This document shows, piece by piece, positions 23,235 to 34,917 of a stretch of DNA of 64,000 nucleotides. The stretch is taken from contig WSUB01000020.1 of the NCBI GenBank assembly GCA_019633425.1, forward strand, positions 186,001-250,000. The letters are read 5' to 3'. The stretch is from Tulasnella sp. 424 (taxonomy: Eukaryota; Basidiomycota; Agaricomycetes; Cantharellales; Tulasnellaceae). The notes beneath the pieces were generated by a model. That model saw nothing but the letters and a program-made list of their open reading frames with translations. It ran no database searches and was not told the origin of the DNA. The position numbers were made by a program, and so were the translations under genes. Position 1 is the first letter of the stretch. Each line of letters opens with the position of its first letter.

Positions 23235-25941
23235 ATGAACCGCTCCATGTCGTCCAGGTCAAGCGTGAAGAATTTGGCTCGTGCACTCTCCCGACCCTCA
23301 GTAAACCAACGTCAGGGATTTCTCCGACAATTGCACCGCCAATCGCAGACTCAGAAACCTCCATCCGGTCCGCCAACTGGATCAAACGGCAAGTCGCACT
23401 ATCTTTGGGCGGCAGCTGGTGGTCTTGCCCTCGCTTCGGTAATGTCATATTTCACTCGTAAGACACCACACAGTGACTTATCTTGGTGAGGTTGCCAGTT
23501 ATTGTACAATGTATCACCCCTGGAGTCTTCGGTAGCCGAGCACGGCCCGGATGCGGCTCCTGTTAGTGTCGCAGGGGATCCTCACGAAAAACTCATTGCC
23601 TATGATGAGGTTATGCGTCACAACACCAAAACCGACTGCTGGGTCGTAAGTACCGCTTCGCAACCGTTGCCCCCGTTTCATCTGAACTGAGAACCTTATC
23701 TTGCCTTTGAAGATCATCAACGGCGAGGTCTATGATGTTACCAAATTCATGGAAATTCATCCAGGCGGGGTCAACGCCATCCTGAAGATGGCAGGGAAGG
23801 ACGCAACGTGAGCCCAGAAAACTTGCTCTTGGGTAGCAATATATCGCTCATTTTACTTTATTTCACATGTGAACAGAAAGGCTTTCATGCCGATACATCC
23901 ACCAGATGCGTTGTCGACGTTACCACCGGAGTATCATGTGGGTACCCTCGATCCAACGACCGCACCTGCCTCAGCCTACGAGGAGACCGAGGAGGAAATC
24001 CGAATAAGAAAAGCCAGAGAAGCTTTGCCTCACCCGGAAGCTGCATTGAATTTGAATGAGATCGAGGTGCGTGTCGGATCTCGCTCCAACTGTTCCGCTG
24101 AGTGTGAAATTTTTAATTCCCGTCCTACGAACGATAGGAACTTGCGAAGGGCGTGCTCACTCGCGTCGCCTATGCTTACTACTCATCAGCTGGAGACGAC
24201 GAGTACAGTAAGTAGTAAAGCCATACCTGCTCCGTCGCCATTGTTCATCCCGCCTGATTTGATATTGTTCCCCAGCCTTCCGGGAAAATGCGTACGCTTA
24301 CAAGCGCTACTGGTTCAGGCCACGCGTGTAAGCTCGTGCTTTTGCGCTAGATGAGACCATCATGAAAGCCAAAATTGATCGAATTAACCTTGGATAGGAT
24401 GAACCGGGTCTCGAAAATAACGACCTCGACTACGTTCATGGGGTACCCGGTGTCTTTGCCCGTGTTCATTTGCCCGGCAGCTTTAGCACGCTTAGGGCAT
24501 CCAGAAGGTCCGCTCGATTGTTCTGCTCCGCGGAGATGCCCGTATCTTACCTTTCTTTCATAATCACAGGCGAGGTTAACATTGTTCAGGCAGCCGCAAA
24601 AGAGGGTGTTGCACAGGGTGTAGGTTTTTCCCCATTCCGCTTCGCTCGATTGGTAGAGCTGAAATATCGGCTTCTAGCTTTCGATCAATGCTAGCTGCTC
24701 GTTAGACGAAATAAAAGAAGCAAAAACGCCCGATCAAACCCTCTTCTTCCAAGTATGAAGTCGCGGCGATTATCACATTAGGTTTGGCGTTGACGGGGAC
24801 TTTCATCGACAGATTTACCTGGACCGCAATCGAAAGAACTCTGAAAACTTACTTCGACGGGTCGAAAAGGATGGCTACAAGGGTATCATCCTAACCGTCG
24901 ACTCGGCCGTTCCCGGAAAACGTGAACGCGACATGCGAGCCAAAGGCGACTTCCAGGTAGGCGTCGACCCATCCATCGGAATGCGACTATAGTCACGTGG
25001 TTTAACCATCCTAATGATTGATTAGGCACCAGCAACGGGCGGCGCCAATACCAATGGGACTAAAGGTGTAGCGCAGGTAAGTTGCGGCTAAGTATCTTAG
25101 GAGTCGCTGCGGGTGCTGAACGTATTCGAAGGCGATCTCAGGATACCAAGATCCCGACATCACTTGGGATGATATCGCTTGGATAAGGTCAATTACCAAG
25201 TTACCTCTTATGGTCAAGGGCATTCAATGCGTCGAGGTATTCTCGTTCATGTGCCTCCGTTTGTCCAGACAGCTAAAGTTACGCATATCAGGACGTTGAA
25301 AAGGCGTACAAGCACGGTGTCAAGGCAGTAGTGCTAAGTAATCACGGCGGTAAGTTTGGTAGTCCCTTGTATAACCTGAACGTGCCGCTGAGCTCCTTAT
25401 CCTCTACAGGTCGTTCCCTGGACTTGTAAGCAAAGCCAGAGAATGCTTTCGCTATAAATTTACTAACAGCTCTCCTCAAAGCTCACCACCACCGATAGAC
25501 ATCCTTTACGAGCTGAGACAGAAGCGGCCGGATCTCCTAAGTAGTTCTAAATTCGAAGTCTACATCGATGGCGGGGTCCGACGAGGAACGGACGTCCTGA
25601 AAGCGCTGTGTCTCGGTGCGTGCCATGCATTGTATATCAGTATAACCTCTGGCTCAACTCTTCATACAACATAGGCGCAAAGGGCGTTGGACTGGGTAGA
25701 CCCGTTCTTTATGGAAACACAGGATGGGGCGAGGATGGCGTCCGCAGGGTTATTCAGAGTGAGGACCTGATTTTTTGTCGCCGACCACACGAAATAACTG
25801 ACTCCGAATGATAACTCTCGCCTCACAGTCATCCGGGAGGAGGTAGAAACCGGTATGAGGCTTCTGGGCGTGACGCGGGTGGAGGACCTGAAGCCGGAGA
25901 TGGTTAGGTATATGGGCAGCGATCCCGCTCCACGACGTTAG
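23235..25941 (+). CDS. CYB2: Flavocytochrome b2, L-lactate dehydrogenase (cytochrome c)
   Basis: The gene has about a dozen short exons. Residues 1-75 form a bipartite mitochondrial presequence: basic [18 protein letters not shown], then a hydrophobic sort signal [17 protein letters not shown] for the intermembrane space. A cytochrome b5 domain follows with the haem ligand motif HPGG (23760) and a second His in KAFMPIH. The FMN domain includes [61 protein letters not shown] (catalytic His and Arg) and [20 protein letters not shown]. The C-terminus [13 protein letters not shown] is the usual arm. It oxidises L-lactate to pyruvate and passes electrons to cytochrome c. The junction of exons 1 and 2 (23475-23540) is not resolved. 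The last third is duplicated at 30143-30651. Confidence 0.9.
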
Positions 25942-25975
25942 ACATTCTATTTTGCAGTTGTACATTCTTTCATGA

Positions 25976-27692
25976 CTATACGACGTTTTGATGACCGGAT
26001 GTGTCCATGCTTGGACTACTCCTGTGCTCGAACGACACGGTCTCGGGATTGAACACCCGTCCTTCAGCATCGTACATCAACAGCCTGGAGCAACCCGGTG
26101 GTACTCCCGTCTCCGTGAGTCCAGGTCTAACTTGTTGCACAACCCTTGCAACCATGTTGAGATCAAGCGAACTCCAAGCGGGTAGATGCAGCTCCTGCAG
26201 GTTCGGACAGAACCATGTCTCCGATGATGCTGGAACCTTTGATATTGCCTCCATGACTGCTGGGAGGTGACCATGCCCAACGCGAAGGACTAAAGGATCG
26301 ACGAGGCGTAAACTCCGAATGAGCTCTTCATCCCTCAGCTCACACTCGGTTGCGTTGAGGTCGACGTCATACCCTCGATCCGGTTGACCAAGAAGGTCCA
26401 ATACCTCGGAGGGCTCGATGCCTTGGAACTCGAGGGCTAAATCGGCTCCGGACATGTCACCGAGTACTTCTTTATCGCTCAGCTTGAAGCGTGTGAGTGA
26501 TATTTTCACGTATACAGACTTCAACCCTCGATTCCACAACACGTAGGGCAAAAGACTGCCTGTTGACGATGGGCGCAGGAGGTTTGCGAGATGGAACATG
26601 CTGGAGGCGTGGCGGATTTTCGATTTCGTGGCGAAGGATGATAAGTTTTCAGCTTGCAGCATTTTCATAATCCCAACTAGTGTGTGCTCTCCAGCATCCC
26701 GAATCTCCACTTTATTGAGGCGTTTCAAGGAAATTAACTTGGAACTGAACCTCTCTGCGTCGACGGGATCGTCTAGGTCAAGGAGCGTTAACTGCCGTAA
26801 TTGTGGACTTGAGACCAAGATCTGGTATAGTTGCTGCATTGTTGGGACGTGAGCTTGGCGTAAACCCATGAGGCATAACGTTTCTAAGGACATTTGAGTG
26901 ATTGGATCCCAATTCATCACGATCCTGTACAGAGCCAGGTGTCGCCGAGGGTCAGGCGCTCTGGCGCTCCTTCCCTGCCCCCATGAAATCCTAGGATCAG
27001 TGCTTCTAGCCAAAGAAGCGAATCGTCGAGATAGGGAAGTATGTGGTTGATGAAGCGCGTTTGGATGAAAGGGATTGCCACCGACGGGCATCCGGACCTA
27101 CAACATTCGCGAAGTGCCTCATAGCGCCCTCCGAGTGATACCAGTTCCCCTCGTGGACCTTAAAGAGGAGTGCCTTTGACTTTTCAACGACTAAATCTGG
27201 TCTCTCGGCCATCTTTGCTATCGTCCAGAGGGAAGGTGTAGAAACGATGATGCGCCACCACCGCGAACAGACTGAGGCCAGGCTTGAGAGCATTGAGACG
27301 CTCCATGTCATCGGATCAACCAATGCCGAGAGGATACGACCAATAAGCTCTGCGGGAAGCTTGTTTATGGGGAGCATGGCGTTGCGTTGTCGTCTGAGCG
27401 CCGCGACCCGCAGGGCGAGGATGTCCGATAAGAGTCTATTGGCGGCCGCGACGACGTCCATTTCCCAGTCCACGTCAAGTAGAGCGGCAGACTCGGAGGA
27501 TGGCCTGCGTAAATCAAAATTTGTCAACAACGTTGCGAAGCACAGCTCAAGTAATCCGAGTCAGACGTACCGAGTCGATTTCATCTCTGAACGCTTAGCA
27601 TCGATGACCGCGTCCACTGCAGATTCTGCAATCGTGGAAGCGCCGACATCTTCCAACTTGCCACTTGGCCTGTCTATGACAAACGTTTCCAT
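25976..27692 (-). pseudogene. F-box gene A1, frame-disrupted
   Basis: Exon 1 (27692-27571) encodes METFVIDRPSG...EMKSTR and splices to 27504. The F-box then reads MLPINKLPAELIGRIL. Near 27078 the sequence CCCTTTCATCC lacks one C present in the sister copy A2 (CCCTTTCCATCC). Near 26940 about 16 bp are missing relative to A2. The two changes do not cancel, so the N-terminal frame stops at 27006 while the rest (QLYQILVSSPQLRQL to the end at 25976) lies in another frame. I call it a pseudogene. A base error plus an unusual intron could still rescue it. It belongs to the first of two duplicated F-box pairs. Confidence 0.7.
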
Positions 27693-27848
27693 CGCTGCTG
27701 GTGCGTTAGCTGCTGGGTAAGGTTGCTTCGATGGACAATCCCCCCTTGTTCCAGGCACTGCACGCGGGGAAACCGGAGAACAGTGGCAAACTCCGACGTA
27801 CAAGTTATAGCAAAATCTGGGAAACCTCTGTATGATACACCTATATAC

Positions 27849-29573
27849 CTATTCGACATTTTGCTGAGTGGATGTCCCCTGACTGGACCGCCTCTTGGGA
27901 TTGAAAGAGACAGTCTTGGCAACAAAAACCTCTCCAGCCGCGTTGTACACCGACAATCTGGAACGTCCTATTGGGAGAACCGTCTCTACCAAGCCATTCC
28001 GCGCTCGTAGGGTCTTGGCGATCCTATTTAGGTCCAGAGAAGTCGACATCAGATGCACCTCCACCAAATTTGGACAAAACCACTTCTGGGAAGGGGATGG
28101 CATGGTGGATAACGCCATCATAGTGGGGGCGATGTGATCAGACCCTATGCGAAGGACTGAGGGATTGATCAGGGGCAAGACTTGATTCAGATCTTCTCCT
28201 CTCAACCCGGATTCCGTGATGTCGAGGTCGATATTGTAACCTCGGTCGTGTCCGCCGAGAAGTAACAGTAGTTGGGAACCCAACGCGCCGGAAATACGGA
28301 GACTCAGCGGCCCCGGTGTGGCCCCGCCGACAATTACTTTATCACCGAGCTCTAAGCTCTCAGGCCCGATTTTTGCATATACGACCTTCCTCCCTTGGTT
28401 TCGTATTGCCGAGGACAAGAGGCCGCTGCGTTGCGATGGCCGCAAGAGTGCCCGGAAGTCCGAGACATTTGAACCGCCAGGTTGCATTTGTACCAGCATG
28501 GTCAACCCGTGCAGGTTTTCGGCTCGCAGTAGGTTTGCGAGTCCTATTACGGTCTGCTCTCCGATGTCGGAGATCTCCATCGTGCGGAGGCGCGTCAAGG
28601 AAAGCGGCTCGCCTTGAAACCCGTCAGCATCAACGGCTTCCCCCAGCTCGCTGAGTGTCAGCGATGTCAGCTGGGGGCTTGAAGCTAGGATCTGGTACAG
28701 TTCTCGTAGCTTTGGAGCATGAGCTTGGAACAAATTCCTGAGAGATAGCGTCTCGAGGGAGATTTGCGTGAGCATTCTCCAGTTCAGCGTGATTCTGGTC
28801 AGACGCAGATGCCGCAGTTTTGGAATGGCGCCGAGAGTTAGAAGCTTTGACGACCCTCCCCAACCTCCATGATATCCAAGACTTAGTCCTTCCAACTGAC
28901 GAAGTGGGCGGCCGAGGTGAGAGGACAGAAGATCGGTGAAGGGTGTTTGGATGAAGACGAATTGCCAGCGATGACTCTGCGGACCAACGATCTCCATGAA
29001 TTGCTTCATCTCCCCCTCCGAGTGATGCCAATCCTGCACTCGGACCGTTGTTGGTAGTCCTTTAGACTTTCTGAGAGTGAGCTGTGGCTGCTTGAACATC
29101 CTCGCGGTCGTCCAGAGCGATGGCGTCGTGATGATGATATGCCACCACCTCGAGCAGATGGAAGCCAAATTCCAAAGCGCCGTAATGCTCCATGTTTGGG
29201 AGTGGACTGAAATCGAAATAATGGAAGCGAGTAGCTCTGCGGGAAGTTTGTTTATGGGGAGCATGGCGTTGTGTTGTCGTCTGAGTGCTGCGATCCGCCT
29301 AGCCAGGATGCTCGAGAAGAGTTCCCGGGCGACCGCGACGACGTCCATTTCGCGGTCCACGTCGAGTAGAGTGGAAGGTTTGGCATTCTCGCTACATCGA
29401 GGAAATCATCTTAACAAGTTTGTAATGCGCTACGTTAGAACCATGCCGCACCCAGTGGAGTCCATGTCCGAGCGGAGGGCATCAAGGACCGCGTCAACCG
29501 CGGATTCGGCAATCGTGGACACGCCTATATCCTCAGCCAAACCATTTGAGATATCTGTGGCAAATGTTTCCAT
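27849..29573 (-). CDS. F-box protein B1
   Basis: Two exons, 29573-29452 and 29391-27849, give 554 residues. The F-box starts near residue 85 (LPINKLPAELLASIIS) and continues through LWNLASICSRWWHIII. F-box proteins recruit targets to SCF ubiquitin ligases through Skp1. The remaining 430 residues form irregular leucine-rich repeats (LRHLRLTRITL, LETLSLRNLF, LTSLTLSELG), which would bind the target. Exon 1 encodes a conserved lead (STIAESAVDAVLDAL) shared by all four copies. It is intact and nearly matches B2 at 32593. It lies head to tail with A1 and shares the same domain plan, so A and B come from an older duplication. Confidence 0.85.
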
Positions 29574-29676
29574 AGGTGTTGACTGAGTAGTGACTGGGTG
29601 ACGTGGGTTTCGAATGAACGGGCCCTCCCGTGGCGGCTGTGCACTGGGAAACGGGACAACTGTGACAAATCCGGGT

Positions 29677-30106
29677 CAAGACCTTCCGAGCGTTGGCCTA
29701 CAAGCATAGGGGTCGAGTTGTATCCTCGCTCAAAAGATGGTCCAGTCTCCCGCTGCGTTTGGGCTGTAGCAGCGGAGCATAATGGAGCTGGGAGCTGGGA
29801 TGGGGGGTGCTCAGTATGGTGATGGCCAAGCTTTCCACCTCTGACGAAGCTCAAGCCACCGCGACGGACTACCACCCAACTGCCCTAGACAATCTTCGGG
29901 CCAACGTCTCGGGCAATTTCGAGGGTACTGTTTTCTCCTCCCACCAAGCTCCAACAGTCCTCCCCCTGGACTGGCGTCACCTCCATTGCATCGCGTCAAC
30001 CTGCGCCATCGGTGACGCGAAACCATAACCACCTTTTGACACACAGTTAGATATCATCCTAGGAGCGACTATCATATACGAACCCGAACACGCGCTCTGG
30101 GTCAAG
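29677..30106 (+). pseudogene. Truncated methyltransferase fragment (copy of the gene at 34918)
   Basis: The fragment matches 35434-35880 of the intact gene, from the QDHTSVGLQTWGS region to EPEHALWVK. It lacks the promoter, the start and about 170 codons. The SAM motif is damaged, because bases around GCAGCGGAGCATAATGGAG are lost relative to the intact copy. The left edge joins F-box B1 promoter DNA at a CAAGA shared with both parent sites. The right edge is the duplication junction with the cytochrome b2 fragment. It cannot encode a working enzyme. Confidence 0.9.
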
Positions 30107-30142
30107 TAGCTTGGCACCCCCCTGAACACCCCCTTTCAAGCC

Positions 30143-30651
30143 GTTCCCTGGCTTGTAAGCAAAGCGAGATAATAGTTTCGCCATAATAGGTGTTCCTCGT
30201 GCTCACCACCACCAATAGATATTATTTACGAGCTGATACAGATGTGCCCGGACTTCTTGAACAATTCTAAATTCGAAGTCTACGTCGATGGTGGGGTTCG
30301 ACGAGAGACGGACGTTCTGCAGGCGCTGTGTCTCGGTACGCACCATACGTTGCGGATCAACTCGACCTTCGGCTTGACAGCACTTTAACGTAACATAGGC
30401 GCAAAGGGTGTTGGACTAGGTTGGCCCATTCTCTATGGGAACACAGGTTGGGGGGAGGACGGCGATCGCAGAGTCCTTCAGAGTGAGTACCTGGTCTGTG
30501 AAAGAACCGATTCCGACTGATAATTATTGCTTCTCAGTCATCCTATAGAAATCAAAAACCGGAATGAGGCTTTTGGGCGTGACTCGGGTGGAGGACTTGA
30601 AGCCCGAGATGGTTAGATATATGGGCAGCGATCCGGCTCCAAAGACGGTAG
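30143..30651 (+). pseudogene. Truncated cytochrome b2 fragment (3' third of CYB2)
   Basis: This matches 25412-25941 of CYB2: [45 protein letters not shown] and the final [11 protein letters not shown]. The 5' two thirds are absent. An in-frame TAG at 30545 replaces the codon for Arg in the VIREEVETG block. The fragment was carried along as the left end of the second duplicated unit and has no promoter of its own. Confidence 0.92.
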
Positions 30652-30688
30652 CTTCTCTATTTTGCAGTTTAAGTACACTCTTTCCTTT

Positions 30689-32398
30689 CTATTCGACATT
30701 TTGATGATCATATGTGCCATCGCTTGTACGACCCCTGTGCTTCACCGATACAGCCTTTGGGCTGTGCACTCCTCCGTTGGAGTCGTACACCAACAGCCTG
30801 GGGCGACCCGCTGCCGCTCCCGTCCCCTCGAGCCTATCCTTGGGTAGAAAATCCTCTGCAATTTCGCCTATAATGCAGGAACCGACTGACAGGTGCAGGT
30901 GCTGCAGGTTTGGACAGAACCACGTCTCCGGTACTGCGAGATCGTTTGAAAGTGCTTTTGCGACTGACATAACGTGTTGGCGCCCGATGCGAAGGGCTAA
31001 AGGATCGATAATGCGCAAGGCCCGTATGAGTTCTTCACCTTCGAGCTCGTACTCCGTTGTGTCCAGGTCGATGTCATACCCTCGATCCGGTGAACCAAGA
31101 AGGAGCAATATCTCGTAACCCGCTACGCCTCGAACCTCGACAGCCAGCCGGGCTCTAGGTGTGTCGTCAAGGAATTTTCTATCGCTCAGCTTGAAGCTCT
31201 TGCCTGATATTTTGACGTACACTGAGTTCAGTCTTCGATTCCGGACCACGGAGAGCAGAGGACTGTCTTCTGACGAAGGGCGCAGGAGGTTTGCGAGATG
31301 GGATACGTCGGAGCCCGGGCGAATTGTAAATGTCGCGATGAGAGACAATAAGGTTTCAGCTTGCAGCATCTTCGCGATTCCGACCAGAATGTGGTTTCCG
31401 ATATTGCTAATATCCAGTACGCAGAGGCTTTTCAAGGCAACTGCTTCGGCGCTAAACCCCTCCGCGTCGACGGGATCTTCTAGGCCGCGGAGGGCTAAGC
31501 TCCTTAGGCGTGGACTTGAGGCCAGGATCTGGCGTAGTTGCTGCATCTCTGGAACGTGAGACCTGTGTAAATACGTGAGGGATAAAGATTCGAGAGGTAT
31601 TCGAGCGATTGAGCTCCACTTCATGCCAATCCCGGACAGTTCCAGGCGCCGCAGGTTAGGTGTGGCGCCGAGGGTCAGGCGGTTGGTCGGTCCTTCCATA
31701 TCTCCATAGGTTGCCAGACTCAGTCTTTCTAGCCGAGGAAGCGAATCGTCGAGATACGGAAGTATGTGTTTGATGAACCGTGTTCGGATGGAAAGGGAAT
31801 GCCATCGACAGGCATGCGGACCTACAATCTCCGCGAAGCGCCTCATATCGTCCTCCGAGTGATGCCAGTCCTGCGCGTAAACCATAAAGGAGAGTGCTTT
31901 GGACTTTTGAACGACTAAGTCTGGCCTCTGGAACATCCTCGCTGTCATCCAGAGGGAGGGTGTAGAAATGATGATGCGCCACCACCGGGAACAGACGGAG
32001 GCCAGACTAGAGAGCGTTGAAATGCTCCATGTCTTCGAGTGAAGCAACCCCCAGATAATACGAGCAATTAGCTCTGTAGGAAGCTTGTTTATGGGAAGCA
32101 TGGCGTTTTGTTGTCGTCTGACTGCTGCCATCCGCTGGGCCAGGATGTTTGAGAAGATTCCTTGGGCGGCCACCACAACATCCATTTTCTGGTCGATGGT
32201 GGGTAAAGCGGTAAGCTTGGCGGATGGGCTGCGTAAAGAACAACGCGTCAACAATACTGTAAAGTACAATGTCAGTGATCAGACCCACCGGCTCGAGTTC
32301 ACCGCCTCTGAGTGCAGAGCATGGATGACTGCATCTACTGCAGACTCAGCGATGGCGAATGCACTGGTGCCTTCCAACAAGCTGCTCGAGTTGTTCAT
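30689..32398 (-). CDS. F-box protein A2
   Basis: Two exons, 32398-32289 and 32228-30689, give 549 residues. The F-box reads MLPINKLPTELIARIIWGL and continues LSSLASVCSRWWRIII. Irregular leucine-rich repeats follow (PNLRRLELSGIGM, LESLSLTYL, LRSLALRGLE). It is the intact sister of the broken A1. The ancestral start codon (METF... in the other copies) is changed to a CTA in this gene, so translation must start six codons later at MNNSSS. As with the others, the likely role is target recruitment to an SCF ligase, with unknown target. Confidence 0.83.
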
Positions 32399-32592
32399 GG
32401 CGAACGTTTGTAGAGCTGGTGATGGGCTGGCAGCTGGGCAAAAAAGTTGTTTTGGAAAGCTGGGAGCCGCGTGGCACGTGAAAAACGGAGAACGGAGATA
32501 AACTCCGGCGCATAAATTACAGTGAAATAAATGATAAGGAAAAGTCCCTACATCGTACACCTGTACTTTTTTCATAGCTATGCGACATTTTG

Positions 32593-34478
32593 TTAAGTAG
32601 ATTTTCCCTGACCAGGCCCACTCTTGGGACTGAAAGAGGCAGTCTCGGTAACAAAAACCTCTCCAGCCGCGTTGTACACCGACAATCTGGAACGTCCTTC
32701 TGGGAGAACCGTCTCTACCAAGCCATTCCGCACTTGTAGGGTATCGACGATTGTATTTCGGTCTGGCAGAGAAGTGGACATCAGATGCACCTCTCCCAAA
32801 TGTGGACAAATCCACTTCTGGGAAGGGGGCGGGAGGGTGGATAACGCCATCATAGTGGGGTAGACGTGATCAGACCCTACGCGAAGGACCAAGGGATCGA
32901 TCAGGCGCAAGACTTGATCAAAATCTTCTCTTCTCAACCGGGAATCCGTGATGTCGAGGTCGATATCATAACCTCGGTCGTGTCCGCCGAGATATAGCAG
33001 TAGTGGGTAACCCGATGCACCTGAAATACGGAGGCTTAGCGGCCCCGGTGCGGCCCTGCCCACGATTACTTTATCACTGAGCTCTAAGCTCTCGGGCCCG
33101 ATTTTTGCATATACGACCTTCCACGCTTGGTTTCGGATTGCCGAGGACAAGAGACCACTACGTTGCGATGGCCGCAAAAGTGCCTGGAAGTCCGAGGGCT
33201 TTGAGCTACCCTGCATTTTTACCAGCATGGTCAACCCATGCAGGTTTTCGGCTCGCAGTAGGTTCGTGAGTCCTATTGCGGTCTGCTCTCCGATGCGGGA
33301 GATCTCCATCGTGCGGAGGCGCGTCAAGAAAAGCGGCTCGCCTTGAAATCCGTCAGCATCAACGGCTTCCTCCAGCTCAAAGAGCGTCAGCGATGTTAGC
33401 CGAGGGCTTGAAGCTAGGATCTGGTACAGTTCTTGGAGCTTTGGAGCATGAGCTTGGCGCAAATTCCTGAGAGATAGCGTCTCGAGGGAGATTTGTGTGA
33501 GCATTCTCCAGTCCAGCGTGATTCTGGTCAGACGCAGATGCCGCAGTTTTGGGATGGCGCCGAGAGCTACCTGCCTCGACGATCCTCCCCATCCTCCATG
33601 ATATCCAAGACTTAGTCCTTCCAACTGGTGAAGTGGGCGGCCGAGGTGAGAGGACAGAAGATCGGTGAAGGTTGTTTGGATAAAGACGAATTGCCAACGA
33701 TGGCTCTGCGGACCAACAATCTCCATAAATTGCTTCATCTCCCCCTCCGAGTGATTCCAATACTGCACTCGGACCGTTATTGGTAGCCCTTTGGACTTTC
33801 TGAGAGCGAGCTGTGGCTGCTTGAACATCCTCGCGGTCGTCCAGAGCGATGGCGTCGTGATGATGATATGCCACCACCTCGAGCAGATGGAAGCCAAATT
33901 CCAAAGCGCCGNNNNNNNNNNNNNNNNNNNNNNNNNNNNNNNNNNNNNNNNNNNNNNNNNNNNNNNNNNNNNNNNNNNNNNNNNNNNNNNNNNNNNNNNN
34001 NNNNNNNNNNCGGTCGTCCAGAGCGATGGCGTCGTGATGATGATATGCCACCACCTCGAGCAGATGGAAGCCAAATTCCAAAGCGCCGCAATGCTCCATG
34101 TTTGGGAGTGGACTGAAATCGAAATGATGGAAGCGAGTAGTTCTGCGGGAAGTTTGTTTATGGGGAGCATGGCGTTGTGTTGTCGTCTGAGTGCTGCAAT
34201 CCGCCTAGCCAAGATGCTCGAGAAGAGTTCCCGAGCGACGACGAGGACGTCCATTTCACGGTCCACATCGAGTAGAGTAGAAGATTTGGCACTCTCACTG
34301 GATTAGAGGGATCGTATTAGCAAGTTTGCGACGCGCTACACCAGAAACTGCCGCACCCAGTCGAGTTCATGTCAGAGCGGAGGGCATCGATGACCGCGTC
34401 AACCGCGGATTCGGCAATGGTAGACACGCCTATATCTTCAGCCAGACCATTCGAAATATCTGTGACAAATGCTTCCAT
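32593..34478 (-). CDS. F-box protein B2, interrupted by an artificial assembly gap
   Basis: Exon 1 is 34478-34357 (MEAFVTDISNG...MNSTG) and exon 2 is 34297-32593. The F-box LPINKLPAELLASIIS and the leucine-rich repeats closely match B1. A run of 99 N at 33912-34010 is flanked by an identical 78-bp sequence on both sides. Removing the Ns and one of the 78-bp copies deletes 177 bp, keeps the frame and gives 549 residues that align to B1 without a break. The stop comes slightly earlier than in B1, because the codon for Gln after GKST is now a stop. The gene is probably intact. Confidence 0.82.
33912..34010. other. Run of 99 N: assembly gap between overlapping contigs
   Basis: The bases before the gap (33834-33911) and after it (34011-34088) are the same 78 bp. 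A direct repeat exactly abutting both sides of a gap is what results when two overlapping contigs are scaffolded without merging. The related gene B1 has this segment once. The true gap is therefore probably negative in length. Confidence 0.9.
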
Positions 34479-34917
34479 AGGTGTTGATCGAGCAGTAACT
34501 GAGTGAAGTGGTTTTCGAATGAACAGGCTCTTGTGGCGGCTGTGTACTGGGAAACGGAGGAAAAACCGTGACAAACTCGTGTCAAGATCACGTTGCAATT
34601 ATATAATCAGGGAATATAAACGTGCGACGTTTGGAGTTTTTTTTTCTCCTTTTCCCTTGGCCTTCTGCTCTCTCTCCCCCTCTGTACCACCTTCAGCCAT
34701 GCCAGTCATGGATGCATAAGCCGGGTATCTTGAACAAGATACCCACCTCTCAGCAGCATTCTACACACCACTCAATCATTAGACACCCATAATCACATTC
34801 AGCAAGCCAGCCAATTTCGAGCGCACACAAAATAGACATTTAGACTACACCCATCGTAGCGGTACCTTCCCTCTCTTGCCCTCACACCAAGTCACTAGAA
34901 AACACCAATCATTAGCA
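34479..34917 (+). promoter_or_regulatory. Divergent promoter between F-box B2 and the methyltransferase
   Basis: This 440-bp region separates the F-box start (-) from the methyltransferase start (+). A T-run followed by CT-rich sequence (34636-34690) resembles a fungal core promoter. The first duplicated unit kept only the part up to about 34587. The methyltransferase half was deleted there. Confidence 0.4.

Noticed and set aside
33777..34306. Frames that run through the N gap as separate genes
   Set aside because: They arise from the artificial repeat and the Ns; the F-box gene explains the sequence.
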